NCBI GenBank assembly: GCA_903939355.1
Contig: CAJAHC010000002.1
Coordinates: forward strand, 1-11,203
Length of the DNA: 11,203 bases
Reading direction: 5' to 3'
Source: an uncultured Methylococcaceae bacterium
Lineage (GTDB): Bacteria > Pseudomonadota > Gammaproteobacteria > Methylococcales > Methylomonadaceae
A model generated the notes under the pieces. The model had not been told where the DNA came from. It did no database searches and worked only from the letters and a program-made list of their open reading frames with translations. Positions 1-6,130 of the stretch are shown here, one piece after another. Numbering within the stretch: position 1 is the stretch's first letter; the number at the start of each line of letters is the position of its first letter. Made by a program: the position numbers and the translations under genes.

Positions 1-1
1 C

Positions 2-691
2 ACAGCGTTCTTATTTTTTATTTCTAACCTAGCGTTTGCGGGCTCAGAACAACTCTTTGGAACATGGGGCACCGTCTTTATTAATGGTAAATTTGCAAAA
101 GATTCTAATTGGATTTATCACGTAGATATTTCATTAAGAAGCACTCAGATGCATCAGAATGCTAACGGTGGACAAGGTTATACACTTGGGTCGGTAATCA
201 CTCACAACGGTATAGGATACCGAATTAATAAAATGAACTCTGTATTAGTAGGCTACGCATTTCAATTTGCTGAAACTCCATATGCTAGATTTGACACTTA
301 CGAAAACAGAACTTGGCAACAATACCTTAATCTCTACAAAACTAATTATTGGGGAGATTTTTCAAATCGCTCCAGATTTGAACAAAGGACTATTACTGCA
401 AAATCAGGAACAGGATTACGATGGAGACAACAAATAAAATGGATGTATCCCATTAACTCTAAGTGGTCATTTGTTACATCAGAAGAGTTTTATACCAATT
501 TAAACACTCCTGGTTGGGGCCCAGTTCAAGGCTTTGACCAAAATAGAGTTTTTGTTGGGGCAGGCTACAATTTCGACTCCACTTATAGGGCCGAAATTGG
601 CTATATGAATCAATATGTTAATAGGGGATTGGTTGATGACTTAATTAACCACCAACTTTCTTTAAATTTATATGTCAATATTCCTGACTAA
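2..691 (+). CDS. DUF2490 family exported protein, 5' end outside window
   Basis: The reading frame is open from base 2 to the TAA at 689-691, so about 229 codons are visible and the start lies left of the window. An ATG at 149 exists, but the frame upstream of it is clearly coding. The first visible residues are a hydrophobic stretch ending in an AFA-G type signal peptidase I site (around bases 29-43), so the mature protein probably begins near GSEQLFGTW and is exported. The rest is rich in aromatic residues and alternating polar/hydrophobic segments, with NRVFVGAGYNF and AEIGYMNQYV near the C-terminus. I recognise this as the pattern of DUF2490 proteins, which are predicted to be small outer-membrane beta-barrels of unknown function. 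The family call is from memory of its C-terminal motifs; the barrel is inference. It is followed by an inverted repeat and has no evident functional link to the dcw genes. Confidence 0.72.
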   Translation, partial: TAFLFFISNLAFAGSEQLFGTWGTVFINGKFAKDSNWIYHVDISLRSTQMHQNANGGQGYTLGSVITHNGIGYRINKMNSVLVGYAFQFAETPYARFDTYENRTWQQYLNLYKTNYWGDFSNRSRFEQRTITAKSGTGLRWRQQIKWMYPINSKWSFVTSEEFYTNLNTPGWGPVQGFDQNRVFVGAGYNFDSTYRAEIGYMNQYVNRGLVDDLINHQLSLNLYVNIPD

Positions 692-709
692 AAAATTAAT
701 AACTGCTCC

Positions 710-773
710 GCTATAGGGTTTATTTAGAGCGATAATTCCCCGTTCGCAAGCTGGTGTTTCACGACCCTATAGC
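710..773. repeat. Perfect 10-bp inverted repeat with 44-nt centre
   Basis: GCTATAGGGT at 710-719 is the exact reverse complement of ACCCTATAGC at 764-773. The 44-nt centre is itself weakly structured (GCGA/TCGC arms around positions 729-747). It starts 19 nt after the stop of the DUF2490 gene, where a transcript-end hairpin would be expected, but no T-run follows the right arm, so it is not a standard intrinsic terminator. It could instead be a small mobile-element relic or a repeat family member. No clear flanking target-site duplication was seen. Confidence 0.6.
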
Positions 774-844
774 AGCCATCTATTTATTTTAAATTGCTTA
801 TATATCTATTAGTTAAATATTAATAAAGGATCTTGCCTAAATTT

Positions 845-1744
845 ATGAATATGAGTCAAATTGAATTATTGCGGATACTTCAAGAAACTGATTTAAATCT
901 TTCAAAAGCTGCAGAAAAGATGCACATTGTGCAGTCTGCTGTGAGTCGACAATTACACCTTTTTGAAGCGGAACTAGGTTCGCCTTTATTCGAACGACAG
1001 GGTAAAAAACTGGTAGGAATGACTCGTCTTGGATGACGCATCATGGATGAGATTGCCATTATTATCGGAGCCAAAACTAATATCCAAAACATTGCTGCTG
1101 ACTTTCTTGACAGTAACAAAGGCATTCTCCACATTGCAACTACTCATGCGCAGGCCAAATATTTTTTACCAGAACCTATTAGTCAGTTTAGAGAGAAATA
1201 TCCCGGCGTTAGTATCTACATACTACAAGCATCGCCAGAACAATTGATAGATCAGTTACATGCACGAAAAGCTGATATTGCTATTTGCACAGAGAAAGTT
1301 GATGAGATACCTGACCTTGTCATTGAAAATTGTTACACTTGGCACCATGCGCTTGTAGTTCCCCCACAACACCCACTGAGTCAGGGTGATATTTCTCTTG
1401 AACGCCTCGCTGAATTCCCCATTCTAACCTATAACCTTGGTTATACTGGAAGATCTAATATTGAAAGTGCTTTTAGAAATAAGGGGTTAGAGATTGATGT
1501 TGTTTTGGCAGCGGCAGATTCCGATGTAATAAAAACCTATGTTCGATTAGGTTTAGGTGTTGGTCTTATTTCTGGAATGGCATACGATCCACTAACAGAT
1601 ATGGATTTAATTTCGAGAAATCTATCCCATCTCATTCCAAGCTCACGAACCAAAATAGCTTATTTAAAGCATAACTATTTACCATTATATACTCAGCATT
1701 TTATCGAAGAATTACAGTTAGCTGCAAAAAAAATAACCTATTAA
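845..1744 (+). pseudogene. CysB/Cbl-type LysR regulator interrupted by in-frame TGA
   Basis: The two halves lie in the same frame and together match a complete CysB-family LysR regulator. Residues 1-63 hold the winged helix-turn-helix (LSKAAEKMHIVQSAVSRQL). A TGA at 1034-1036 takes the place of residue 64, where E. coli CysB has Gln. The frame then continues without a gap into a full effector-binding domain (HIATTHAQAKYFLP, YTGRSNIESAF, DVIKTYVRLGLGVGLI) to the TAA at 1742-1744. Numbering stays in register with E. coli CysB through residue 150, so nothing but the one codon is lost. Known sulfate ligands of CysB (Thr100, Gln103, Thr149, Thr202) have counterparts; Thr102 is Ala here. The start at ATG 845 aligns with CysB residue 1. 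A TTG at 833 is possible, but the AAAGGA at 825-830 is too close to it and rather far from 845. CysB proteins control sulfur assimilation genes. As written it would give a DNA-binding fragment and, if ATG 1043 is used, a separate 233-residue effector domain. Readthrough or sequence error are alternatives. Confidence 0.75.
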
Positions 1745-1936
1745 AATAACAGTATTTTTCCTAAATACCGCTCCACATCTACAATAATAATATGCTAATT
1801 TTATGAGCTCTATAACAGTACAATATTTATCTAAAAAAAATCGTAAATCAATTTAGCAACTAACCTATTTAGCCTCTTAAATTGAGTTCAAATTCCTACT
1901 AATCCTATAGGAAAACTGGAGTTAGCAGTATGAATA

Positions 1937-1946
1937 CAGTATACTG
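1937..1946 (+). promoter_or_regulatory. Probable rnpB -10 region within a 10-bp palindrome
   Basis: TATACT at 1940-1945 is a good sigma70 -10 box and lies 7 nt before the base-paired 5' end of the RNase P RNA at about 1953, which is the right distance for a transcription start there. It is embedded in the perfect palindrome CAGTATACTG. No convincing -35 hexamer is seen at the expected distance (around 1916-1923), so the call rests on the -10 box and its position. Confidence 0.45.
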
Positions 1947-1952
1947 AATACT

Positions 1953-2306
1953 GAAAGAGTTGGCTGAGCAGTCGCTGTTTTATCATTGCTGATAAAATGG
2001 AGGAAAGTCCGGGCTCCACTGGGCAGGGTGCCAGGTAACGCCTGGGAGGCGTGAGCCTACGGAAAGTGCCGCAGAAAATAAACCGCCTGTTATTTATGAC
2101 AGGTAAGGGTGAAAAGGTGCGGTAAGAGCGCACCGCGCAACTGGTAACAGAAGTGGCATGGTAAACCCCACCCGGAGCAAGATCAAATAGAGGGACAGAC
2201 GCGTGGCCCGCGCGGTTCCTGGGTAGATTGCTTGAGCTGCAAGGTGACTTGCAGCCTAGATGAATGACTGTTCTCGACAGAACCCGGCTTACAGGCTAAC
2301 TCTTTC
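1953..2306 (+). ncRNA. rnpB: RNase P RNA, bacterial type A
   Basis: This is the catalytic RNA of ribonuclease P, which with the RnpA protein removes the 5' leader of tRNA precursors. The universal 5' core GGAGGAAAGTCCGGGCTCC is at 1999-2017, followed by GGGCAGGGTGCCAGGTAACG. GTAAGGGTGAAAAGGTGCGG, AAGAGCGCACCGCGC and CACCCGGAGCAAG are central landmarks, and GATGAATGACTG with AGAACCCGGCTTA closes the core. The ends are set by the P1 helix: GAAAGAGTTGGC (1953-1964) pairs with GCTAACTCTTTC (2295-2306). The P3 arm is a perfect 8-bp hairpin, TTTTATCA/TGATAAAA at 1978-1997. The length of about 354 nt fits type A RNAs. A T-rich stretch follows P1 and probably marks the 3' end. The ends are accurate to a few bases. 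rnpB next to mraZ is a known arrangement in some proteobacteria. Confidence 0.96.
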
Positions 2307-2588
2307 TTTATTTCTTTATCCATCAAATAACCACTTGTCTGTGGAAATTTTCTTGCCACTTATAATAAGTACTATTCATTTTTTAACTAAAAACCTACTC
2401 GTCAAAAGATAAGTAGTGCGGTAATTATCTTCCTCATTACTCTACCCCTCCATTTAAAAACCAACACGGCATTCTCAACCATACTTAATCAACTTTCTTA
2501 GGTATATCAATTAAGCAACTGATAAAGAATGTAATTTAGATTGCTATTTTTTGCAATACATTAACCCTCCTAAAAAGTGACGTAAGTC
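2307..2588. other. AT-rich intergenic stretch, no gene seen
   Basis: No reading frame of coding character and no tRNA-like fold was found on either strand. It holds only weak local symmetry: ACTTATAATAAGT near 2357-2369, a 5-bp ATTGC/GCAAT hairpin near 2540, and TGACGTAAGTCA near 2578-2589. The last could be a protein site just upstream of the dcw promoters, but I cannot assign it. Confidence 0.5.
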
Positions 2589-2589
2589 A

Positions 2590-2617
2590 TTGTCAAAAAA
2601 GAAAGAGTTTATATAAA
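2590..2617 (+). promoter_or_regulatory. Candidate upstream dcw promoter (P1)
   Basis: TTGTCA at 2590-2595 and TATAAA at 2612-2617 are separated by 16 nt, a plausible sigma70 pair pointing towards mraZ. A start would fall near 2624, inside the -35 box of the second candidate. It is weaker in spacing than the downstream pair, and may be chance in AT-rich DNA. Confidence 0.4.
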
Positions 2618-2624
2618 TTCGTCC

Positions 2625-2653
2625 TTGACTAAGAACAAATTGGAATCTATAGT
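2625..2653 (+). promoter_or_regulatory. Probable main dcw (mraZ) promoter
   Basis: TTGACT at 2625-2630 and TATAGT at 2648-2653 are spaced by exactly 17 nt, each one or two bases from the sigma70 consensus. This is the best promoter match seen in the window. Transcription would begin near 2660, directly in front of the AAGTGGT repeats, so a protein bound there could block initiation or clearance. It would drive mraZ and, through the tight junctions, the downstream division and Mur genes. Confidence 0.65.
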
Positions 2654-2660
2654 GCCGCCT

Positions 2661-2687
2661 AAGTGGTAAAAAGTGGTGCAAAGTGGT
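2661..2687 (+). promoter_or_regulatory. Probable MraZ operator: three AAGTGGT direct repeats
   Basis: AAGTGGT occurs at 2661-2667, 2671-2677 and 2681-2687, in perfect copies with an exact 10-bp period, so the sites lie on one face of the helix. MraZ is known to bind short direct repeats containing TGG, about one helical turn apart, upstream of its own gene (TGGGN units in E. coli; AAAGTG-type units in Mycoplasma). Location 28-54 nt before mraZ and immediately after the predicted start of transcription fits autorepression. Binding itself is inference. Compared with E. coli the core reads GTGGT rather than TGGG. Confidence 0.75.
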
Positions 2688-2704
2688 TTTTTTTGACGTT
2701 ATCT

Positions 2705-2708
2705 GGAG
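2705..2708 (+). promoter_or_regulatory. Ribosome binding site deciding the TTG start of mraZ
   Basis: GGAG lies 6 nt before the TTG at 2715. No ATG or GTG in frame is better placed, and the protein from TTG begins MFRG, as MraZ proteins do, so the TTG start is well supported. Confidence 0.7.
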
Positions 2709-2714
2709 TCAATC

Positions 2715-3182
2715 TTGTTTCGAGGAATCAGTTCAATCAACTTAGACGATAAAGGACGTCTTGCAATTCCAACTCGATATCGAGAAGAACTGCAAGACTG
2801 TTGCGATCGTCAACTAGTCGTGACTGTTGCTGTAGACGAAAGATGTATTGGAGAACATGGTTGTTTATGGCTTTACCCTTTACCTGAATGGGAAAAACTT
2901 GAACAAACGATCAGTAAACTACCCACTTTAAATAAAATGGCCGGCAAGTTAAGGAGATTTGTTATAGGAAATGCCTCTGAATGTGAAATGGATGCCCAAG
3001 GTCGATTGTTATTGCCAGAAAAGCTCAGGACTTTTGCCACGATGGACAAAAAAATTGTCCTGGTTGGTCAGCTTAATAAATTCGAGATATGGAATGAAGA
3101 TGCTTGGGCAGCCAAAGAAAAAGAATGGCTAGATGGCGATGATAACGAAGGCTTGGAAGAGTTAGGCACCTTATCCTTTTAA
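2715..3182 (+). CDS. mraZ: MraZ, transcriptional regulator of the dcw cluster
   Basis: MraZ is a DNA-binding repressor of its own operon that forms ring-shaped oligomers. The 155-residue protein has the two tandem SpoVT/AbrB-like half domains of the family. The first has DDKGRLAIPTRYRE at residues 11-24 and the second has DAQGRLLLPEKLR at 93-105, each with the signature D-x-x-G-R. YPLPEWE (54-60), GNASECEMD (85-93) and LVGQLNKFEIW (116-126) also match. Length is close to the 152 residues of E. coli MraZ; the difference is mostly an insertion of a few residues around 42-50 (DERCIGEHGC), before the conserved LYPLPEWE. The start codon is TTG, which may limit expression. It is the first gene after the promoter and repeats and is followed after 10-16 nt by rsmH. 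Confidence 0.96.
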   Translation: MFRGISSINLDDKGRLAIPTRYREELQDCCDRQLVVTVAVDERCIGEHGCLWLYPLPEWEKLEQTISKLPTLNKMAGKLRRFVIGNASECEMDAQGRLLLPEKLRTFATMDKKIVLVGQLNKFEIWNEDAWAAKEKEWLDGDDNEGLEELGTLSF

Positions 3183-3198
3183 TACGAGAGTCTTGTTA

Positions 3199-4125
3199 AT
3201 GGAACACTTGCCTGTTATGTATACAGAGGCGCTGCAGTACTTGGCCATTAAAGATGACGGTTTTTATATCGACTGTACCTTTGGGCGCGGCGGGCATAGC
3301 CAAGGTATTTTAAATTTGTTAGGCCAAAATGGACGATTAGTTTCTTTAGATCGCGATGCTGAAGCATTTAATTCAGAACGTGCTCAATCCATGCTTTTAG
3401 ACCAACGCTTTGCTTTAAAGCAAAGCTGTTTTTCACAATTAAAAAATATTGTTGAAAATGCGAATATGGTAGGAAAAATTGATGGCATTTTAATGGATTT
3501 GGGAGTCTCCTCTCCTCAACTCGACAATCCAGAGCGAGGCTTCAGTTTTTTAAGGGATGGTCCTCTAGACATGAGAATGGATTCTAACGCTGGTATTACA
3601 GCGGCACAGTGGCTGGCAACTGTTGACGAAAAACATCTAGTGAAAATCTTATTTGAATATGGTGAAGAGCGATTTGCACGTCGAATAGCCGGCGCAATTT
3701 TAGAAAAAAGGGAAGCATTGCCCATCACAACAACTAAGCAACTTGCAGAGTTGATTGCAGGTGTAATTCCATTTAAAGAGAAGCATAAGCATCCTGCAAC
3801 TCGAACATTTCAAGCAATACGTATTGAAATCAATAGAGAGCTAGATGAATTAAAAGATGCGCTACAACAGTCAGCTCAAGTTTTGAAATCTGGAGGACGA
3901 TTGGTTGTTATTTCTTTCCATTCTCTAGAAGATAGGATTGTAAAGCGCTTTATTAGAGATGAGTCTGGTGCCAAGCACCATCCTGGTAAATTGCCGATAA
4001 AGGAAGTTGATATTGAAAAAGGCGTTTTACAGAAAATAAATAAGGCAATAAAAACGGATGCACAAGAAATTAAGCAAAATCCAAGAGCTAGGAGTGCTGT
4101 TATGCGAGTTGCAGAGAAAGTTTAA
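3199..4125 (+). CDS. rsmH: 16S rRNA (cytosine(1402)-N4)-methyltransferase RsmH (MraW)
   Basis: RsmH uses S-adenosylmethionine to methylate N4 of C1402 in the decoding centre of 16S rRNA. From ATG 3199 the protein has 308 residues (E. coli 313). The SAM-binding part shows DCTFGRGGHS (25-34) and the acidic residue in SLDRD (49-53). Family signatures follow: DLGVSSPQLD (100-109), GFSFLRDGPLDMRMD (114-128), HPATRTFQAIRI (198-209), ISFHSLEDRIVKRF (238-251) and NPRARSAVMRVAE near the end. A TTG at 3193 would add two residues, but GAGAG at 3186-3190 is only 2 nt from it and 8 nt from the ATG, so I chose ATG. The stop codon directly abuts the ftsL start. The enzyme is not itself part of wall synthesis; its place in the cluster is conserved. 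Confidence 0.97.
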   Translation: MEHLPVMYTEALQYLAIKDDGFYIDCTFGRGGHSQGILNLLGQNGRLVSLDRDAEAFNSERAQSMLLDQRFALKQSCFSQLKNIVENANMVGKIDGILMDLGVSSPQLDNPERGFSFLRDGPLDMRMDSNAGITAAQWLATVDEKHLVKILFEYGEERFARRIAGAILEKREALPITTTKQLAELIAGVIPFKEKHKHPATRTFQAIRIEINRELDELKDALQQSAQVLKSGGRLVVISFHSLEDRIVKRFIRDESGAKHHPGKLPIKEVDIEKGVLQKINKAIKTDAQEIKQNPRARSAVMRVAEKV

Positions 4126-4392
4126 GTGATTACAAATCGGCTTTTAAGTCTAGCAGGCATAGTGCTCTTATTAACTGCTTTAGCCGTAATTTATAGCAAA
4201 TACTACTCGCGTTTAATGTTTATTGAGATCCAGAAACAAGAAAAAGCGCTGGATCAATATGAAATCCAATGGGGGCAAATGCAATTGGAGCTAAAGATGT
4301 TGGCAGAACAGAATCGGGTGGAACTAAAGGCTCAGGAGGAATTAAAACTAATGATGCCATTACGAGAAAAAATAATTTATATAAAGCCGTAA
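4126..4392 (+). CDS. ftsL: FtsL, bitopic cell division protein
   Basis: FtsL is a small inner-membrane divisome protein that works with FtsB and FtsQ and helps activate FtsW-FtsI. The 88-residue product has the expected plan: a very short cytoplasmic tail, one membrane segment at about residues 5-24, then a periplasmic helix rich in Glu, Gln, Lys and Leu that should form a coiled coil (about 30-75), with the family-like stretch WGQMQLELKMLAEQNRVE. The sequence is poorly conserved in general, so the call rests on architecture plus position between rsmH and ftsI. It starts at a GTG immediately after the rsmH TAA, and its own TAA is immediately followed by the ftsI ATG. With no gap and a weak ribosome site, translation probably depends on ribosomes finishing rsmH. 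Confidence 0.92.
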   Translation: MITNRLLSLAGIVLLLTALAVIYSKYYSRLMFIEIQKQEKALDQYEIQWGQMQLELKMLAEQNRVELKAQEELKLMMPLREKIIYIKP

Positions 4393-6120
4393 ATGTTAGA
4401 TTTTCGAGTTAGTCATACGGCAAAACGATTACCCATTAATTTTTCTGAAAGAAGAAAGTTTTTGCTCATTTTTATGTTGTTTTGCATGCTGCTACTAGTG
4501 GGAAGAGCTATTGACCTGCAGATTATAAGCAAAAAATTCCTCAAACATCAAGGGGATATGCGGCAAGTAGATGATGTCTCAGTTTCTGCATACAGGGGCA
4601 TGATCATTGATAGAAATGGTGATCCTCTCGCAATTAGTACTCCTGTCGAATCTATTTGGATAAATCCAAGAGAACTCAGGCATGCTAAAGAAGACCAGAT
4701 TAGAATTGTAGAAAAACTGTTGCATTTACCTGTCGGCAAAGTAACTGAACTTATAAAGGAAGATTTACACAGACAGTTTCTTTATATAGCTCGTCGAGTT
4801 AATCCCCAGCTTGGCGATAAAGTTAAAGAATTAAAGCTACAGGGTATTTATTTTGAGCGTGAATTCAAGCGCTTTTATCCAACTGGTGGCGTCTCTGCTC
4901 ACATAGTTGGATTCACAAATATTGATGATATTGGCCAAGCAGGAATGGAATCCGGATATGAAAACTTGTTAAAAGGAACTGCCGGTAGCAAGCGTGTAAT
5001 TAGAGATGGACAACGTCGAATTATTGAAGACATAGAGAATATAAAAGAACCTGTTTCAGGAAAAAATCTTGAACTAAGCATTGATCAGCGCATTCAATAT
5101 TTAGCGTATCGAGAACTCCAGTCAGCAGTGGCTGAAAATAAAGCAAAATCAGGCGCATTAGTGGTATTGGATGCTAAAAATGGAGAAGTTCTGGCTGCTG
5201 TTAACCAGCCCTCTTTTAATCCGAATACCAGAAGCACATTGAAAGAAAGCTTATATAGAAACAGGGCGCTTACTGATGTATTTGAGCCCGGCTCGACGAT
5301 TAAACCTTTTGTGGTCGCTGCGGCATTAGATGGTGGCTATATAACTTCTAACTCAATGTTTCCTACGACAGGAACTTACCAGATAGGGCGTAACACGGTT
5401 AAAGATGTACATAATTACGGCACATTGGATTTAACGCATGTCATAAAGAAATCCAGCAATATCGGTGTAACGATGATGTCATTGAAAATGCCGCCGAAAT
5501 ATTTTTGGGGGGTATACCACCGCCTTGGTATTGGAACTTCAGCAGGCTCAGGCTTTCCTGGAGAGGCTACTGGATCGATGCTGGATTATAAAAGATGGCA
5601 TGATTTTGACCGAGCGATTTTATCGTTTGGTTATGGCTTAAGCACTTCGGCTTTGCAGCTTGCAAGAGCATATACCGCACTCGCAGATAATGGAATTTTA
5701 CACTCAGTGAGTTTACTAAAACGTGAGGAAGATGATGATGCGGTTCGAGTATTTTCAGAAAAAACTGCCAAGAGCGTCAGAAAAATGATGGAAAGCGTTC
5801 TTACAAAAGAGGGTACTGCTTATGAAGCCAGAGTCGATGGCTATAGTGCCGCAGGTAAAACAGGAACCGTAAAAAAAGCAGGTTCCAAAGGTTACACAGA
5901 GAAAAGTTATTTCGCTGTGTTTGCTGGAATGGCGCCGGCTAATGACCCTCGCCTGATTATTGTCGTTATGATTGATGAGCCTTCAGCAGGCCAGTATTAC
6001 GGTGGCTTGGTATCAGCGCCAGTGTTTTCTAAAGTGATGGCGGGGGCGCTGAGAATATTAGAGGTTGCCCCAGATCAAAAGGAAACAATGCCTGTTTTAT
6101 TAACACAGCTAGGACCTTAA
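4393..6120 (+). CDS. ftsI: FtsI (PBP3), septal peptidoglycan D,D-transpeptidase
   Basis: FtsI crosslinks septal peptidoglycan with the FtsW glycosyltransferase and is the target of several beta-lactams. The 575-residue protein (E. coli 588) has a short cytoplasmic tail, a membrane anchor at about 22-40, a pedestal domain (about 60-220, including AYRGMIIDRNGDPLA and the GQAGMESGYENLLKG segment) and a C-terminal transpeptidase domain. The three penicillin-binding motifs are intact: S301-T-I-K304 in EPGSTIKPF with the catalytic serine, S354-S-N356, and K489-T-G491 in AAGKTGT. The family end GGLVSAPVFSKVM is present. MPPKYFW after the SSN motif recalls betaproteobacterial PBP3. The ATG start directly abuts the ftsL stop, and murE begins 10 nt after the TAA. 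Confidence 0.97.
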   Translation: MLDFRVSHTAKRLPINFSERRKFLLIFMLFCMLLLVGRAIDLQIISKKFLKHQGDMRQVDDVSVSAYRGMIIDRNGDPLAISTPVESIWINPRELRHAKEDQIRIVEKLLHLPVGKVTELIKEDLHRQFLYIARRVNPQLGDKVKELKLQGIYFEREFKRFYPTGGVSAHIVGFTNIDDIGQAGMESGYENLLKGTAGSKRVIRDGQRRIIEDIENIKEPVSGKNLELSIDQRIQYLAYRELQSAVAENKAKSGALVVLDAKNGEVLAAVNQPSFNPNTRSTLKESLYRNRALTDVFEPGSTIKPFVVAAALDGGYITSNSMFPTTGTYQIGRNTVKDVHNYGTLDLTHVIKKSSNIGVTMMSLKMPPKYFWGVYHRLGIGTSAGSGFPGEATGSMLDYKRWHDFDRAILSFGYGLSTSALQLARAYTALADNGILHSVSLLKREEDDDAVRVFSEKTAKSVRKMMESVLTKEGTAYEARVDGYSAAGKTGTVKKAGSKGYTEKSYFAVFAGMAPANDPRLIIVVMIDEPSAGQYYGGLVSAPVFSKVMAGALRILEVAPDQKETMPVLLTQLGP

Positions 6121-6130
6121 CACGAAGCTA

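Noticed and set aside
794..823. Promoter for the LysR gene (TTGCTT and TATTAA)
   Set aside because: Spacing is 18 nt with weak boxes, and the start of transcription would fall on the ribosome site; the stretch is so AT-rich that such matches are expected by chance.
1034..1036. TGA recoded as tryptophan or selenocysteine
   Set aside because: murE, murF and mraY end in TGA at the expected family lengths, the position is Gln in E. coli CysB rather than Trp or Cys, and no insertion-element hairpin was seen after it.
1043..1744. A separate effector-domain-only gene starting at ATG 1043
   Set aside because: The sequence before it in the same frame encodes the matching LysR DNA-binding domain in perfect register, so one interrupted gene explains both pieces better; separate expression remains possible and is noted there.
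1749..1765. Terminator after the LysR gene (GTATTT/AAATAC hairpin)
   Set aside because: The 6-bp stem is almost all A-T and has no following T-run, so it is too weak to support.
1888..2133. Reverse-strand reading frame of 81 codons
   Set aside because: It lies across the conserved 5' core of RNase P RNA; the base pattern is explained by RNA structure.
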